64,000 bases of DNA. Origin: an uncultured Caldilineaceae bacterium (GTDB lineage: Bacteria > Chloroflexota > Anaerolineae > Caldilineales > Caldilineaceae). The position numbers were made by a program, and so were the translations under genes. This document shows, in pieces, positions 51,066 to 59,641 of this stretch. The first letter of the stretch is position 1, and every line of letters starts with the position of its first letter. The DNA lies in NCBI GenBank assembly GCA_958295915.1, contig OY282381.1:4424722-4488721 (forward strand), written 5' to 3'. The notes below the pieces were generated by a model. The model was not told the DNA's origin. It did not search any database and was given only the letters and a program-made list of their open reading frames with translations.

Positions 51066-52139
51066 ATGAGATTTTCACGACTGATGACCCTATGCGCTGT
51101 TTTCACAATGCTTGCGCTGCTTTTGGCCGCCTGCCCAGCGCCCATGCCGGCTGCAGCCGACACAGAGGCAGAGTCTGGCGCCGGCGCAGCCGAGACCAGC
51201 GATTTCAAGATTGGCCTGATCACCGATGTCGGTCGGGTGAACGATCGCAGCTTCAACCAATCCGCGTGGGAGGGTGTCATCGCCGCGGCCGAGGGTTTGG
51301 GCCTGCCGGAAGAGAACTACAAGTTCATCGAAACGCAGGATGCCAAAGATTACGCCGATAATATCCAACAGTTCATCGACGCCGAATTTAATGTTATCGT
51401 CAGCGTTGGTTTCGCTCTTGGAGATGCCACCACAGAAGCGGCCCAAGGAAACCCCGACATCCTCTTCATCGGCGTAGATCAGTTTCAGGTGGAGACAATT
51501 CCGAATCTGGCCGGTCTGATCTTCAACGAGGATCATTCAGGGTATCTGGCCGGTGTTCTGGCCGGTAGCTTGTCCAAGACGGGCGTCATTGCCGCAATTC
51601 TCGGGACGGATCTGGTGCCTCCTGTTGTGGCCTTCAATGAAGGGTACATCGCCGGCGCCAAGTCTGTGAATCCAGACATAAATGTGATTTCCACCTATCA
51701 TCCTGGCGAAATCTCCCAAGCGTTTGTGGACCCTGAATGGGGCGCGGCCACAGCCAAACAGGCTCTGGATCAGGGCGCGGATGTGATCTTTGGCGCCGGC
51801 GGCATCACCGGCAACGGCGCGCTGCAAGAGATCGCCACCGCTGAAGGCGCGGGTGAAACTGTCTTCTGCATCGGTGTGGATACCGACCAGTGGAATACCG
51901 TCCCTGCGGCCCAGCCATGTCTGGTCTCCAGCGCCATGAAGCTGATCACCCCGGGCATTGTCGACCTGGTGAATCTGGCTAACGATGACGCATTCCCCGG
52001 CGGGAACTACTTCGGCGATGCGGATCTGGCTCCGTTCCATGATTTCGAGAATATGATCTCTCAGGAGTTAAAAGACCTGTTGGAGACGACCAAAGCTGGT
52101 CTGATTGATGGCTCGATCGCTACGGGATATGGCAACTGA
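51066..52139 (+). CDS. BMP-family ABC transporter substrate-binding lipoprotein, copy 1
   Basis: A 357-residue exported lipoprotein of the PnrA/Med family, which binds purine or other nucleosides. The leader ends LLLAAC (Cys at residue 22), followed by an Ala/Pro linker. The binding fold starts FKIGLITDVGRVNDRSFNQS, with the family TDVG and DRSFN, and continues to VISTYHPGEISQAFVDPEW, GADVIFGAGGITGNGAL and GVDTDQW. A ribosome site AAAGGAGAG is present before ATG 51066. The permeases and ATPase follow after a duplicated copy of this gene. This copy keeps the residues conserved in the family. Confidence 0.93.
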   Translation: MRFSRLMTLCAVFTMLALLLAACPAPMPAAADTEAESGAGAAETSDFKIGLITDVGRVNDRSFNQSAWEGVIAAAEGLGLPEENYKFIETQDAKDYADNIQQFIDAEFNVIVSVGFALGDATTEAAQGNPDILFIGVDQFQVETIPNLAGLIFNEDHSGYLAGVLAGSLSKTGVIAAILGTDLVPPVVAFNEGYIAGAKSVNPDINVISTYHPGEISQAFVDPEWGAATAKQALDQGADVIFGAGGITGNGALQEIATAEGAGETVFCIGVDTDQWNTVPAAQPCLVSSAMKLITPGIVDLVNLANDDAFPGGNYFGDADLAPFHDFENMISQELKDLLETTKAGLIDGSIATGYGN

Positions 52140-52149
52140 CTTCAGTTAG

Positions 52150-52303
52150 CAATGGCTATCGGTTGCCGTTGCTTTCAAAGTCAGCCTGTTCAACATTGAC
52201 GCCTCGGGTCAGTTCGTGATGGGCACGATTTTCGCCGTGGCTGTGGGGATCAACTTTGAGGGCTTGAGGGCTTGCCAATGGTTCTCCATCTGCCCCTGGC
52301 GTT
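52150..52303 (+). pseudogene. Internal fragment of the ABC permease gene
   Basis: Bases 52156-52303 repeat permease sequence (53857-53997: VAVAFKVSLFNIGASGQF) almost exactly, with an extra 8-base AGGGCTTG copy and one base change. 220 bases present between 53637 and 53856 are missing. This is the leftover of the first permease copy at the duplication junction. Confidence 0.85.
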
Positions 52304-53997
52304 AATCTTGCGGGCCAACTGGTTGCTATTCAGATACGCCTCCCTGTCAGGAGAGGCAATGGGTTGGACCGCCAGTATAACACAGCCTCCAGTGGCTATC
52401 TTAGCTTTGCCCCCGCATTGCCAATCGCTTATACTTATACAAAGATACAGCGCGGCGCAAGTCCGATATAGTGCGCTCGCCGCATATCCCGAATGCTTAG
52501 ATACGCTCGTCTGTGAGCAGTTTATTCACATCAGCAAAGGAGAGGCCTGATGAGATTTTCACGGCTGATGACCCTATGCGCTGTTTTCACAATGCTTGCG
52601 CTGCTTTTGGCCGCCTGCCCAGCGCCCATGCCGGCGCCTGCAGCCGACACAAAGGCAGAGTCTGGCGCCGGCGCAGCCGAGACCAGCGATTTCAAGATTG
52701 GCCTGGTCGGCGGTCGGGTGAACGATCGCAGCTTCACCCAATCCGCGTGGGAGGGTGTCATCGCCGCGGCCGAGGGTTTGGGCCTGCCGGAAGAGAACTA
52801 CAAGTTCATCGAAACGCAGGATGCCAAAGATTACGCCGATAATATCCAACAGTTCATCGACGCCGAATTTAATGTTATCGTCAGCGTTGGTTTCCCTCTT
52901 GGAGATGCCACCACAGAAGCGGCCCAAGGAAATCCCGACATCCTCTTCATCGGCGTAGATCAGTTTCAGGTGGAGACAATTCCGAATCTGGCCGGTCTGA
53001 TCTTCAACGAGGATCATTCGGGATATCTGGCCGGTGTTCTGGCCGGTAGCTTGTCCAAGACGGGCGTCATTGCCGCAATTCTCGGGACGGATCTGGTGCC
53101 CCCTGTTGTGGCCTTCAATGAAGGGTACACCGCCGGCGCCAAGTCTGTGAATCCAGACATAAATGTGATTTCCACCTATCACCCTGGCGAGATCTCCCAA
53201 GCGTTTGAGGACCCTGAATGGGGCGCGGCCACAGCCAAACAGGCTCTGGATCAGGGCGCGGATGTGATCTTTGGCGCCGGCGGCATCACCGGCAACGGCG
53301 CGCTGCAAGAGATCGCCACCACTGAAGGCGCGGGTGAAACTGTCTTCTGCATCGGTGTGGATACCGACCAGTGGAATACCGTCCCTGCGGCCCAGCCATG
53401 TCTGGTCTCCAGCGCCATGAAGCTGATCACCCCGGGCATTGTCGACCTGGTGAATCTGGCTAACGATGACGCATTCCCCGGCGGGAACTACTTCGGCGAT
53501 GCGGATCTGGCTCCGTTCCATGATTTCGAGAATATGATCTCTCAGGAGTTAAAAGACCTGTTGGAGACGACCAAAGCTGGTCTGATTGATGGCTCGATCG
53601 CTACGGGATATGGCAACTGACTTCAGTTAGCAATGGCGACACCGCCTTTCCGACAACCGGTGTTCTTCGCATTGTACGCGCGCTCCTCATACCACTGCTG
53701 GCTCTGCTCGCTGCGCTTCTTACCGGCGCAGTCGTGATGCTGCTGTCAGGCGACGATCCCCTGGCCGCATACAGCGGGCTGTTTGAGGGCGCGTTTGGCG
53801 ATGGCAAAGGCTGGTCCAGGACGGTCCGCAAAACGGTTCCCTTCATCCTGACGGGCCTATCGGTTGCCGTTGCTTTCAAAGTCAGCCTGTTCAACATTGG
53901 CGCCTCGGGTCAGTTCGTGATGGGCACGATTTTCGCCGTGGCTGTGGGGATCAACTTTGAGGGCTTGCCAATGGTTCTCCATCTGCCCCTGGCGTTG
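52304..53997 (+). repeat. Second copy of a tandem duplication (rsfS 5' end to permease)
   Basis: Bases 52304 onward match 50819 onward: the rsfS start region, the intergenic promoter, the whole BMP gene and the start of the permease gene. The unit is about 1.69 kb; the first copy spans 50819-52303 and lacks 220 bases. Only scattered base changes separate the copies. Confidence 0.9.
52550..53620 (+). CDS. BMP-family ABC transporter substrate-binding lipoprotein, copy 2
   Basis: A 356-residue near-duplicate of the gene at 51066. It differs by an extra Pro-Ala in the linker, Glu to Lys in the linker, Asn to Thr (SFTQS), Ala to Pro (GFPLG), Ile to Thr (GYTAG), Val to Glu (AFEDPEW) and Ala to Thr. 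A 6-base deletion turns the conserved LITDVGRV into LVGGRV, removing the family Asp. Silent changes are about as few as these, so constraint on this copy looks relaxed or altered. It lies closest to the permease genes. Confidence 0.9.
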   Translation: MRFSRLMTLCAVFTMLALLLAACPAPMPAPAADTKAESGAGAAETSDFKIGLVGGRVNDRSFTQSAWEGVIAAAEGLGLPEENYKFIETQDAKDYADNIQQFIDAEFNVIVSVGFPLGDATTEAAQGNPDILFIGVDQFQVETIPNLAGLIFNEDHSGYLAGVLAGSLSKTGVIAAILGTDLVPPVVAFNEGYTAGAKSVNPDINVISTYHPGEISQAFEDPEWGAATAKQALDQGADVIFGAGGITGNGALQEIATTEGAGETVFCIGVDTDQWNTVPAAQPCLVSSAMKLITPGIVDLVNLANDDAFPGGNYFGDADLAPFHDFENMISQELKDLLETTKAGLIDGSIATGYGN

Positions 53998-54762
53998 GTC
54001 GCCGGCATTGTCGGCGGAATGATTTGGGGGGCAATCCCCGGCATTCTGAAAGTCTATACGGGCGCCCACGAAGTGATCGTCACGATTATGCTCAACTACG
54101 TGGCTGCACTCTTCGGCGGGTGGACAGTCTACGCCGGCGGCACCCAGGACCAGACCCCAGGGCCGTTATGGGACCCGACAGCCGGCCCGATTTCCGAAAC
54201 TCCGGATGTGCTGGCGTCAGCGCAGATTCCCTGGCTTTTCGCGCCGCCCTATCGGGTACACTACGGTGTTTTCGTCGCCGTCGCCGTGGCCGTGTTCATC
54301 TGGTGGCTGATCTTCAAGACTCCGCTCGGCTTTGAGATGCGCACTGTCGGCCAGAATATGCGGGCGGCGAGCTACGCCGGCATCCGGGTCAATTTCACTA
54401 TCATTTTGACGATGGCCATTGCCGGAGGACTGGCTGGGCTGGCCGGGGCTATCGAAACCCTGGGACTCAACCACAAGTTTGCCCCGGAATTTGGCGGGGC
54501 AGTCGGATTTGACGGCATTACCGTGGCGCTGCTGGGGCAGACCCATCCCTTCGGCGTTCTCCTGGCCGCGTTCATGTTCGGCGCGCTGGATGGCGGCGCG
54601 GCCAAAATGCAGTTCGAATCCGGCGTGCCTGCAGACATCATTCAGATCATACAGGCGCTGGTGCTGGCTTTCGTCGCCGCGCCGTTGATGATCCGCATGA
54701 TCTTCCATCTGCCCCAACGCTCGCAAGGAGACGCGGCCTCGTCCGTCAGCCAAAGCACATAA
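53734..54762 (+). CDS. ABC transporter permease (BMP/nucleoside type, subunit 1)
   Basis: A membrane permease of the branched-chain/BPD family: SLFNIGASGQFVMGTIFAVA near residue 50, then AHEVIVTIMLNYVAALFGGW and the cytoplasmic loop GLNHKFAPEFGGAVGFDGITVALLG. Before GTG 53734 the same frame encodes the expected first helix (LRIVRALLIPLLALLAALLT) but without any ATG, GTG or TTG after the previous stop at 53587. An ATG at 53633 lies in another frame. A small frameshift near 53,640-53,665, or a rare start codon, must be assumed. ABC partners follow at once. Confidence 0.85.
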   Translation: MMLLSGDDPLAAYSGLFEGAFGDGKGWSRTVRKTVPFILTGLSVAVAFKVSLFNIGASGQFVMGTIFAVAVGINFEGLPMVLHLPLALVAGIVGGMIWGAIPGILKVYTGAHEVIVTIMLNYVAALFGGWTVYAGGTQDQTPGPLWDPTAGPISETPDVLASAQIPWLFAPPYRVHYGVFVAVAVAVFIWWLIFKTPLGFEMRTVGQNMRAASYAGIRVNFTIILTMAIAGGLAGLAGAIETLGLNHKFAPEFGGAVGFDGITVALLGQTHPFGVLLAAFMFGALDGGAAKMQFESGVPADIIQIIQALVLAFVAAPLMIRMIFHLPQRSQGDAASSVSQST

Positions 54763-54787
54763 ATCACAGTACAAGTTGGGACAGCTC

Positions 54788-55855
54788 GTGAGTCGGATAG
54801 GGAAAGTCTTAGCGATCGCGCGCGTGAGGAAACGCTTTGGCAGCGCTTTGATGCTGGCGCTGGCTCTGATGGTTATGGCGATCCTGGTGGACCGGACGCC
54901 ATTGAAAGAGCATACCTGGCTGCGTGTGCTGTTCGGAATCAGCGCCCTCAACTTCACCCTGCGGGCGGCCGTGCCACTGGTGCTGGGCGCGCTCAGCGGG
55001 ATTTTGTGTGAACGATCCGGCATTATCAACATCGGCATCGAAGGCATGATGCTGGCCGGTGCATTCGCCGGTTTTGTCGCCAAAACCAGCACCAACCATT
55101 GGCCGTTAAGCGCGAGCCTTTTCTTCAGCGTGGCCGTAGCTGTGGCCATCGGCGGGCTGATGGGCGCAGTCCACGCGCTGTTCTCCATCCGTTTCCGCAT
55201 GGATCAGATCATCTCCGGGACAGTCATCATTATTCTGGCATTGGGAACCTCCTCCTATTTGTACAATCGGGACGCCATCGCCGAAGGCAAGTTTTCGTCC
55301 ATTCCTCTGCCCGGATTGGCGGATATTCGGGTCATCGGCCCGGTGCTGTTCGACAACCCGCCGATCACCTATCTGGCCCTGATTCTAGTCGTCATCGTGC
55401 ATGTCGGGCTATTTTACACTCGCTGGGGACTGCGCACGCGGGCTGTCGGCGAGCACCCCCGGGCAGCAGACACTGTCGGCATCAATGTCAACCGCTATCG
55501 TTACATCAACACATCCCTGGGTGGTATGCTGGCCGGGCTGGCGGGAGCCTTTCTGGTATTGGAAGCGGTCGGCCAGTTTCAGGAGGGGATGACCGCAGGT
55601 CGAGGATTCATTTCTCTGGCGGCGATGATTTTTGGCAATTGGAATCCTTTCGGCGTGCTGGGCGCAGCTATGCTTTTCGGCTATACCCAGGCCCTGCAAA
55701 ACGAACTGCTGCTGGCAGGCGTCACACAGGTGCCCCGTCAGTTTATTTCGATGTTGCCGTACGTCGTTACAGTTATCGCCGTTTCCGGCCTTGTGGGACG
55801 GGTGCGGCCACCAGCCGCGGAAGGCAAAGTCTATGAGACGGAAGGGAGCGCATGA
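54788..55855 (+). CDS. ABC transporter permease (BMP/nucleoside type, subunit 2)
   Basis: The second permease, about 355 residues, multi-helix. Recognised motifs are PLVLGALSGILCERSGIINIGIEGMMLAGAFA, RFRMDQIISGTVIIILALG and TVGINVNRYRYINTSLGGMLAGLAGA. GTG 54788 and TTG 54776 are both in frame. It overlaps the ATPase gene by 23 bases. Together with subunit 1 it forms the membrane channel. Confidence 0.9.
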   Translation: MSRIGKVLAIARVRKRFGSALMLALALMVMAILVDRTPLKEHTWLRVLFGISALNFTLRAAVPLVLGALSGILCERSGIINIGIEGMMLAGAFAGFVAKTSTNHWPLSASLFFSVAVAVAIGGLMGAVHALFSIRFRMDQIISGTVIIILALGTSSYLYNRDAIAEGKFSSIPLPGLADIRVIGPVLFDNPPITYLALILVVIVHVGLFYTRWGLRTRAVGEHPRAADTVGINVNRYRYINTSLGGMLAGLAGAFLVLEAVGQFQEGMTAGRGFISLAAMIFGNWNPFGVLGAAMLFGYTQALQNELLLAGVTQVPRQFISMLPYVVTVIAVSGLVGRVRPPAAEGKVYETEGSA

Positions 55856-57371
55856 ACCAGCAGATTCCCCAAAACTCGAAGTCCGCAAAATAACGAAGGT
55901 TTTTCCCGGCGTCATCGCCAACAAAGAGATCGATCTGACTCTGCGTGAAGGGGAAATCCTGGCTCTGCTGGGAGAGAACGGCGCCGGCAAATCGACGCTC
56001 ATGAACATCATCTACGGACTGTACCAACCCACCGCAGGCGAAATTCGGGTCAACGGGCGCAGCGTCGAAATGCACTCGCCCAGAGATGCCATCGACTTGG
56101 GCATCGGAATGGTGCACCAACACTTTCAACTGGTGCCAGTGATGAACGTCGTGGACAATATTATGCTGGGCAGCGAAAGCGTCAACGGGGTATTGCTGAA
56201 TCGGGACAGCGTAGCCGCGCAGATTCAGCAATTGGCCGAGCGCTACAATATGCCAGTGGACCCGAACGCTGTCATCGAAGATCTGCCTGTGGGCATACAA
56301 CAGCGGGTGGAAATCCTCAAAGCCCTCTACAGGCAGGCCGACATCCTGATTCTGGATGAGCCTACATCTGTGTTGACGCCTCAGGAGATCGAAGGGTTGT
56401 TTGCAGTGATGGAACTGTTGCGTAGTCAGGGCAAGTCGATCATTTTCATCACCCACAAACTCAAGGAAGTCTTGCGTATCGCTGACCGCATCGCCGTCCT
56501 GCGACGCGGGGAAATGGTGGGTGAAGCAGATCCGGCTACGGTCTCCCAGGAGAGCCTGGCCGCCATGATGGTAGGGCGGACAGTGATTCTGGAGGTGGAA
56601 AAGAAGCGGGCCAGTGTTGGCGAGGTCGTGCTGCAGGCGCGCGAGATTCAGGCCCTTAACGACCTGGGCGAGCCAGCCCTGCGCGCTGTCTCGCTGGACG
56701 TGCGCGCCGCTGAGATTGTCGGTGTTGCCGGGGTGCAGGGTAACGGCCAGACGGAACTGGTGGAGGTAATCACCGGTCTGCGCGCCACTTCCAGCGGCCA
56801 CGTTCTGATAAACGGTCGGGATATGACGAACGCGCCGCCTCGGCGGATCACCGAAGAGGGGGCCATCTGCCATGTGCCGGAAGACCGCTATACATACGGA
56901 ATGGTGGATGCCTATTCGGTGGCGGACAATCTTGTGCTCAACGCCTACTTTAAACCCCCATTTTCCTCCGGGATGACGATGAACGAACAGGCGATTGCGC
57001 AGTACGCCGAAGAACTGGTGGCGCGCTTTGACGTGCGCACGCCTTCCGTCAAGACCCCCGGTGGAAGCCTCTCCGGTGGCAATCAGCAAAAGATGGTTGT
57101 GGCTCGGGAGTTTAGCCGCCCCATCCGACTCCTGATTGCCGCGCAGCCTACTCGGGGCATCGATGTCGGCTCCATCGAATTTATCCACAGTCAGATCGTC
57201 GCCAAGCGGGACGAGGGTGTCGCAGTGCTGCTGGTCAGCTACGAATTGGATGAAATCATGGCGCTCTCCGATCGCATCGCAGTGATGTTTCATGGACAGA
57301 TCAGCGCAATTCTCCCTCGCGACCAAGCCACCCGCGCATCGATCGGCCTGCTGATGGCAGGTGTCCAGTAG
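55833..57371 (+). CDS. ABC transporter ATP-binding protein with two ATPase domains
   Basis: A 512-residue duplicated ATPase of the ribose/nucleoside (RbsA/NupA) class. Domain 1: Walker A LLGENGAGKSTLMN, Q-loop VHQHFQLVP, Walker B LILDEPTSVLTP. Domain 2: degenerate Walker A VQGNGQTELVEVITG, signature SLSGGNQQKMVVARE. The order with two permeases and BMP lipoproteins defines a complete uptake system, most likely for nucleosides. ATG 55833 lies inside permease 2. The stop is followed at once by a GGGGCAG/CTGCCC hairpin (57373-57394). Confidence 0.94.
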   Translation: MRRKGAHEPADSPKLEVRKITKVFPGVIANKEIDLTLREGEILALLGENGAGKSTLMNIIYGLYQPTAGEIRVNGRSVEMHSPRDAIDLGIGMVHQHFQLVPVMNVVDNIMLGSESVNGVLLNRDSVAAQIQQLAERYNMPVDPNAVIEDLPVGIQQRVEILKALYRQADILILDEPTSVLTPQEIEGLFAVMELLRSQGKSIIFITHKLKEVLRIADRIAVLRRGEMVGEADPATVSQESLAAMMVGRTVILEVEKKRASVGEVVLQAREIQALNDLGEPALRAVSLDVRAAEIVGVAGVQGNGQTELVEVITGLRATSSGHVLINGRDMTNAPPRRITEEGAICHVPEDRYTYGMVDAYSVADNLVLNAYFKPPFSSGMTMNEQAIAQYAEELVARFDVRTPSVKTPGGSLSGGNQQKMVVAREFSRPIRLLIAAQPTRGIDVGSIEFIHSQIVAKRDEGVAVLLVSYELDEIMALSDRIAVMFHGQISAILPRDQATRASIGLLMAGVQ

Positions 57372-57409
57372 GGGCAGTGCCTTGTGCCTGCCCGAAATGG
57401 GAACAGCCT

Positions 57410-59200
57410 ATGACAGATCCCGCCCTCGATCAGCCCCAACTGAGCGACTACGACGATATCAGCGCAGACGCGCGTTTCCCGCAGGCCAACAGCGAACTGT
57501 ATTTTGTAGCCGATCGGGACAGTGATCTCTATGATTTGCGCTGGCACTGGCACAGGCGCTCCTATGCTCGCGCCATCCGCATCCGCATCGACGCGCCGAT
57601 CTACACAAGTAGCGGTATCAGCAGCGAACAGCTGGATGATGTCATACCCCTGGCCGTTCAGCTATACCCTGGCTACCAGGAAACGATTTATGGCGTGGAA
57701 GGGGTGATCGTCAGCAAACGCATCTTCGCCCCGCTGGACAGCTACTACGACCGCTCCCTTTTGTGGATGATGGAAGCCCAGGCCGAGGGCGACCGGCTGA
57801 TACAGATCATCGTGGAGATCGACTGGGGCGAACCGCTGGAACAGCGGATGGTGGATGGACTGTTGGTAGCCCAAAAAGATCCCAGCGAAGCAAAAGGCAT
57901 GCACGGTCAGCGCAATGCCGAGAGTACGCGTGTGTTCGGCGCGGCCGAGGGGCGGCCCGATTCCGTCCAGTTCCCCACTGACTCCCAGGCATTGCTGGTC
58001 TATCACGTGCTCGTGGCCGGTCAGGTGGATCTGCCGCTGATCCTTACCCTGAGTGATGTGGGTGAACAGGTGGCCTGGAACGGATTCCTCGTCCAGCGAG
58101 ACATCGCGCGGGCCTTCAAAAGGAGCCGCAATCGGTGGCATGACATTACCCACCGGGGACGCCTGTGGACGCCGGATGCGCAGGTGAACCGGGCTGTGCA
58201 GGAGGCGAAGATCGGCGCAATGCAAAAACTGGCCCGCTTCCGCACGGGCTTTGCTCCCGCTGACCGGCAGGTGTGCTCCGTGTCGGGTCTGGTCGATCTG
58301 TTCGACACATGTGCGCCGCAACACAGCCGCGCCCTGCTAGACTCCTTGCGCCGGGTCGCGGAGCGAACCGGCGGCGCATTGCCCCGCCAGCTGCCGACTC
58401 TTCCTCGAGAAGAGAGCGACGCACCCGCTGCCGCCTTACCGTTCACAGCCGCTGCCTACCTGTTGACCCTGCACGCCCACCAGCAGCGGCATCCCAATCT
58501 GGAATGGCTGTCGGCTCACTCCGCGGCCCTGATTGGCTGTGCGGAACAGCTGATTGCCCATCGACGACAAAACAGCGATTTAGCGCCGGACGCACAGGTA
58601 GCCGCCTGGCGCGCGCTTGCCGCTGCCTCCGCACTGGCGCAGGCGCTGGATCACAGCGCCAACGCCGCGCGTTGGGAGGGCGAGGCCGAGGCAATGGCTC
58701 GCCGCCGTGCATCACCGCTTCGGCGGGGGCGACCCCAGATCGCGAGCGAAGGAGAAGGGCAGGCGCGCGCGGCAACGGACACCGGCCCAGCGGGAGAGGC
58801 TGATATGACCGCTGTGGAGTACCCCTCTTCGATTCAGGAGGCTCTGCTGTGGCCGCCAGCAAGGCGGTCAGCAGCTGCCGAGACGACGATTTGGGAATGG
58901 TTGGGGCTTTCGGCTGCCAATGGATATCTATCGATGCAAAGGGACTGGCCGGCCCATTGGGGCTGGTGGGCACTGCTGAATCTTCCCTATTCCGCCGGGG
59001 AGGAAAACGACGAAATCAGCCTTCTTTGGGACGGGAAGACGCTTCACTCGACCCGTCCCCTGACGTTCGATGGCCCGCTGGAGATCCATAGCCAGGTGCG
59101 GGCCTTCGGCTCGGATGAACATAGCTTTGATCTGCGCTTCCACCTGGACGGCGAACTGTTTCGCCCTGAGTTTGCCTATGATGCAGATACATTGGCGTAG
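57410..59200 (+). CDS. Hypothetical protein downstream of the nucleoside ABC operon
   Basis: A 596-residue cytoplasmic protein with no family I recognise. No signal peptide. N-terminal half beta-rich with aromatic residues (LYDLRWHWHRRSYARAIRIR, YYDRSLLWMMEAQ, IIVEIDWGEPLEQRMVDGL); the C-terminal half is helical and Ala-rich. A low-complexity Arg/Gly insert occurs near residues 440-475 (RRASPLRRGRPQI). The mixed beta-sandwich plus helical layout resembles carbohydrate-active enzymes of the six-hairpin type, but no catalytic motif can be pointed to. ATG 57410 is 39 bases after the ATPase and probably cotranscribed. Confidence 0.65.
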   Translation: MTDPALDQPQLSDYDDISADARFPQANSELYFVADRDSDLYDLRWHWHRRSYARAIRIRIDAPIYTSSGISSEQLDDVIPLAVQLYPGYQETIYGVEGVIVSKRIFAPLDSYYDRSLLWMMEAQAEGDRLIQIIVEIDWGEPLEQRMVDGLLVAQKDPSEAKGMHGQRNAESTRVFGAAEGRPDSVQFPTDSQALLVYHVLVAGQVDLPLILTLSDVGEQVAWNGFLVQRDIARAFKRSRNRWHDITHRGRLWTPDAQVNRAVQEAKIGAMQKLARFRTGFAPADRQVCSVSGLVDLFDTCAPQHSRALLDSLRRVAERTGGALPRQLPTLPREESDAPAAALPFTAAAYLLTLHAHQQRHPNLEWLSAHSAALIGCAEQLIAHRRQNSDLAPDAQVAAWRALAAASALAQALDHSANAARWEGEAEAMARRRASPLRRGRPQIASEGEGQARAATDTGPAGEADMTAVEYPSSIQEALLWPPARRSAAAETTIWEWLGLSAANGYLSMQRDWPAHWGWWALLNLPYSAGEENDEISLLWDGKTLHSTRPLTFDGPLEIHSQVRAFGSDEHSFDLRFHLDGELFRPEFAYDADTLA

Positions 59201-59339
59201 GCCCTTTTCAGACCCATCCCCTCCTCACCCAGGGGTAAACCCGGCGCGCAGCGCGCTGGTACACGCCCGGTGACGGCCATGCGCGGACGAGAAGGGGGGC
59301 GCGGTCAAGCCCTTTGACGCCGTGAGCTGCGCGGGGAGA

Positions 59340-59590
59340 GTCGGGCACAATCGTATCCGGCCTATCTTGCCTGCAGGCAGGATGAATATGCCCAGGGTGG
59401 GGGCGTATAGCGGGCATTGTAGTAGTAGCGCACCTCGCCGCCGCCGACCACAGCGCCTATCGGCCGGTGCAACGATGCCCGGCAGATGGGAGGTTGCACC
59501 GTCCGAGCTGTCCGTGGCCAGGGAGCTGCTGCTCAGGTGGTCGCCGTGCAGGTAGGAGAGCGTGCCGCCCCGCCTCCTGCTTCCTTTGGG
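59340..59590 (-). pseudogene. Decayed RHS core fragment
   Basis: The sequence matches the RHS core copies at about 61320-61580 and 63600-63870 but with a deletion between GCATTGTAG and GTAGTAGCGC, an added TGCCTGCAGGCA palindrome near 59,380 and a hairpin element in the middle (59465-59501). The rest of the 440-base gap (59201-59641) holds no gene I can support. Confidence 0.8.
59465..59501. repeat. 19-base-loop hairpin element inside the RHS remnant
   Basis: Stem CGGTGCAAC (59465-59473) with GTTGCACCG (59493-59501), loop GATGCCCGGCAGATGGGAG (59474-59492). The intact RHS cores read directly CACAGCGCC-GGC-GCTGTCCG at this place (near 61507 and 63810), so about 50 bases were inserted here. Confidence 0.88.
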
Positions 59591-59641
59591 GCAAGATGTA
59601 TATAGCCCAAGAGGCGCCTGCTGGTGTCCGATCTGTCCGCT

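Noticed and set aside
52574..53521. Minus-strand frames opposite both BMP genes
   Set aside because: They appear in both copies only because the segment is duplicated; the plus strand is clearly coding.
55773..57326. Long minus-strand frame opposite the ABC ATPase
   Set aside because: The plus strand encodes a complete two-domain ATPase; the His-rich opposite translation is typical of an antisense shadow.
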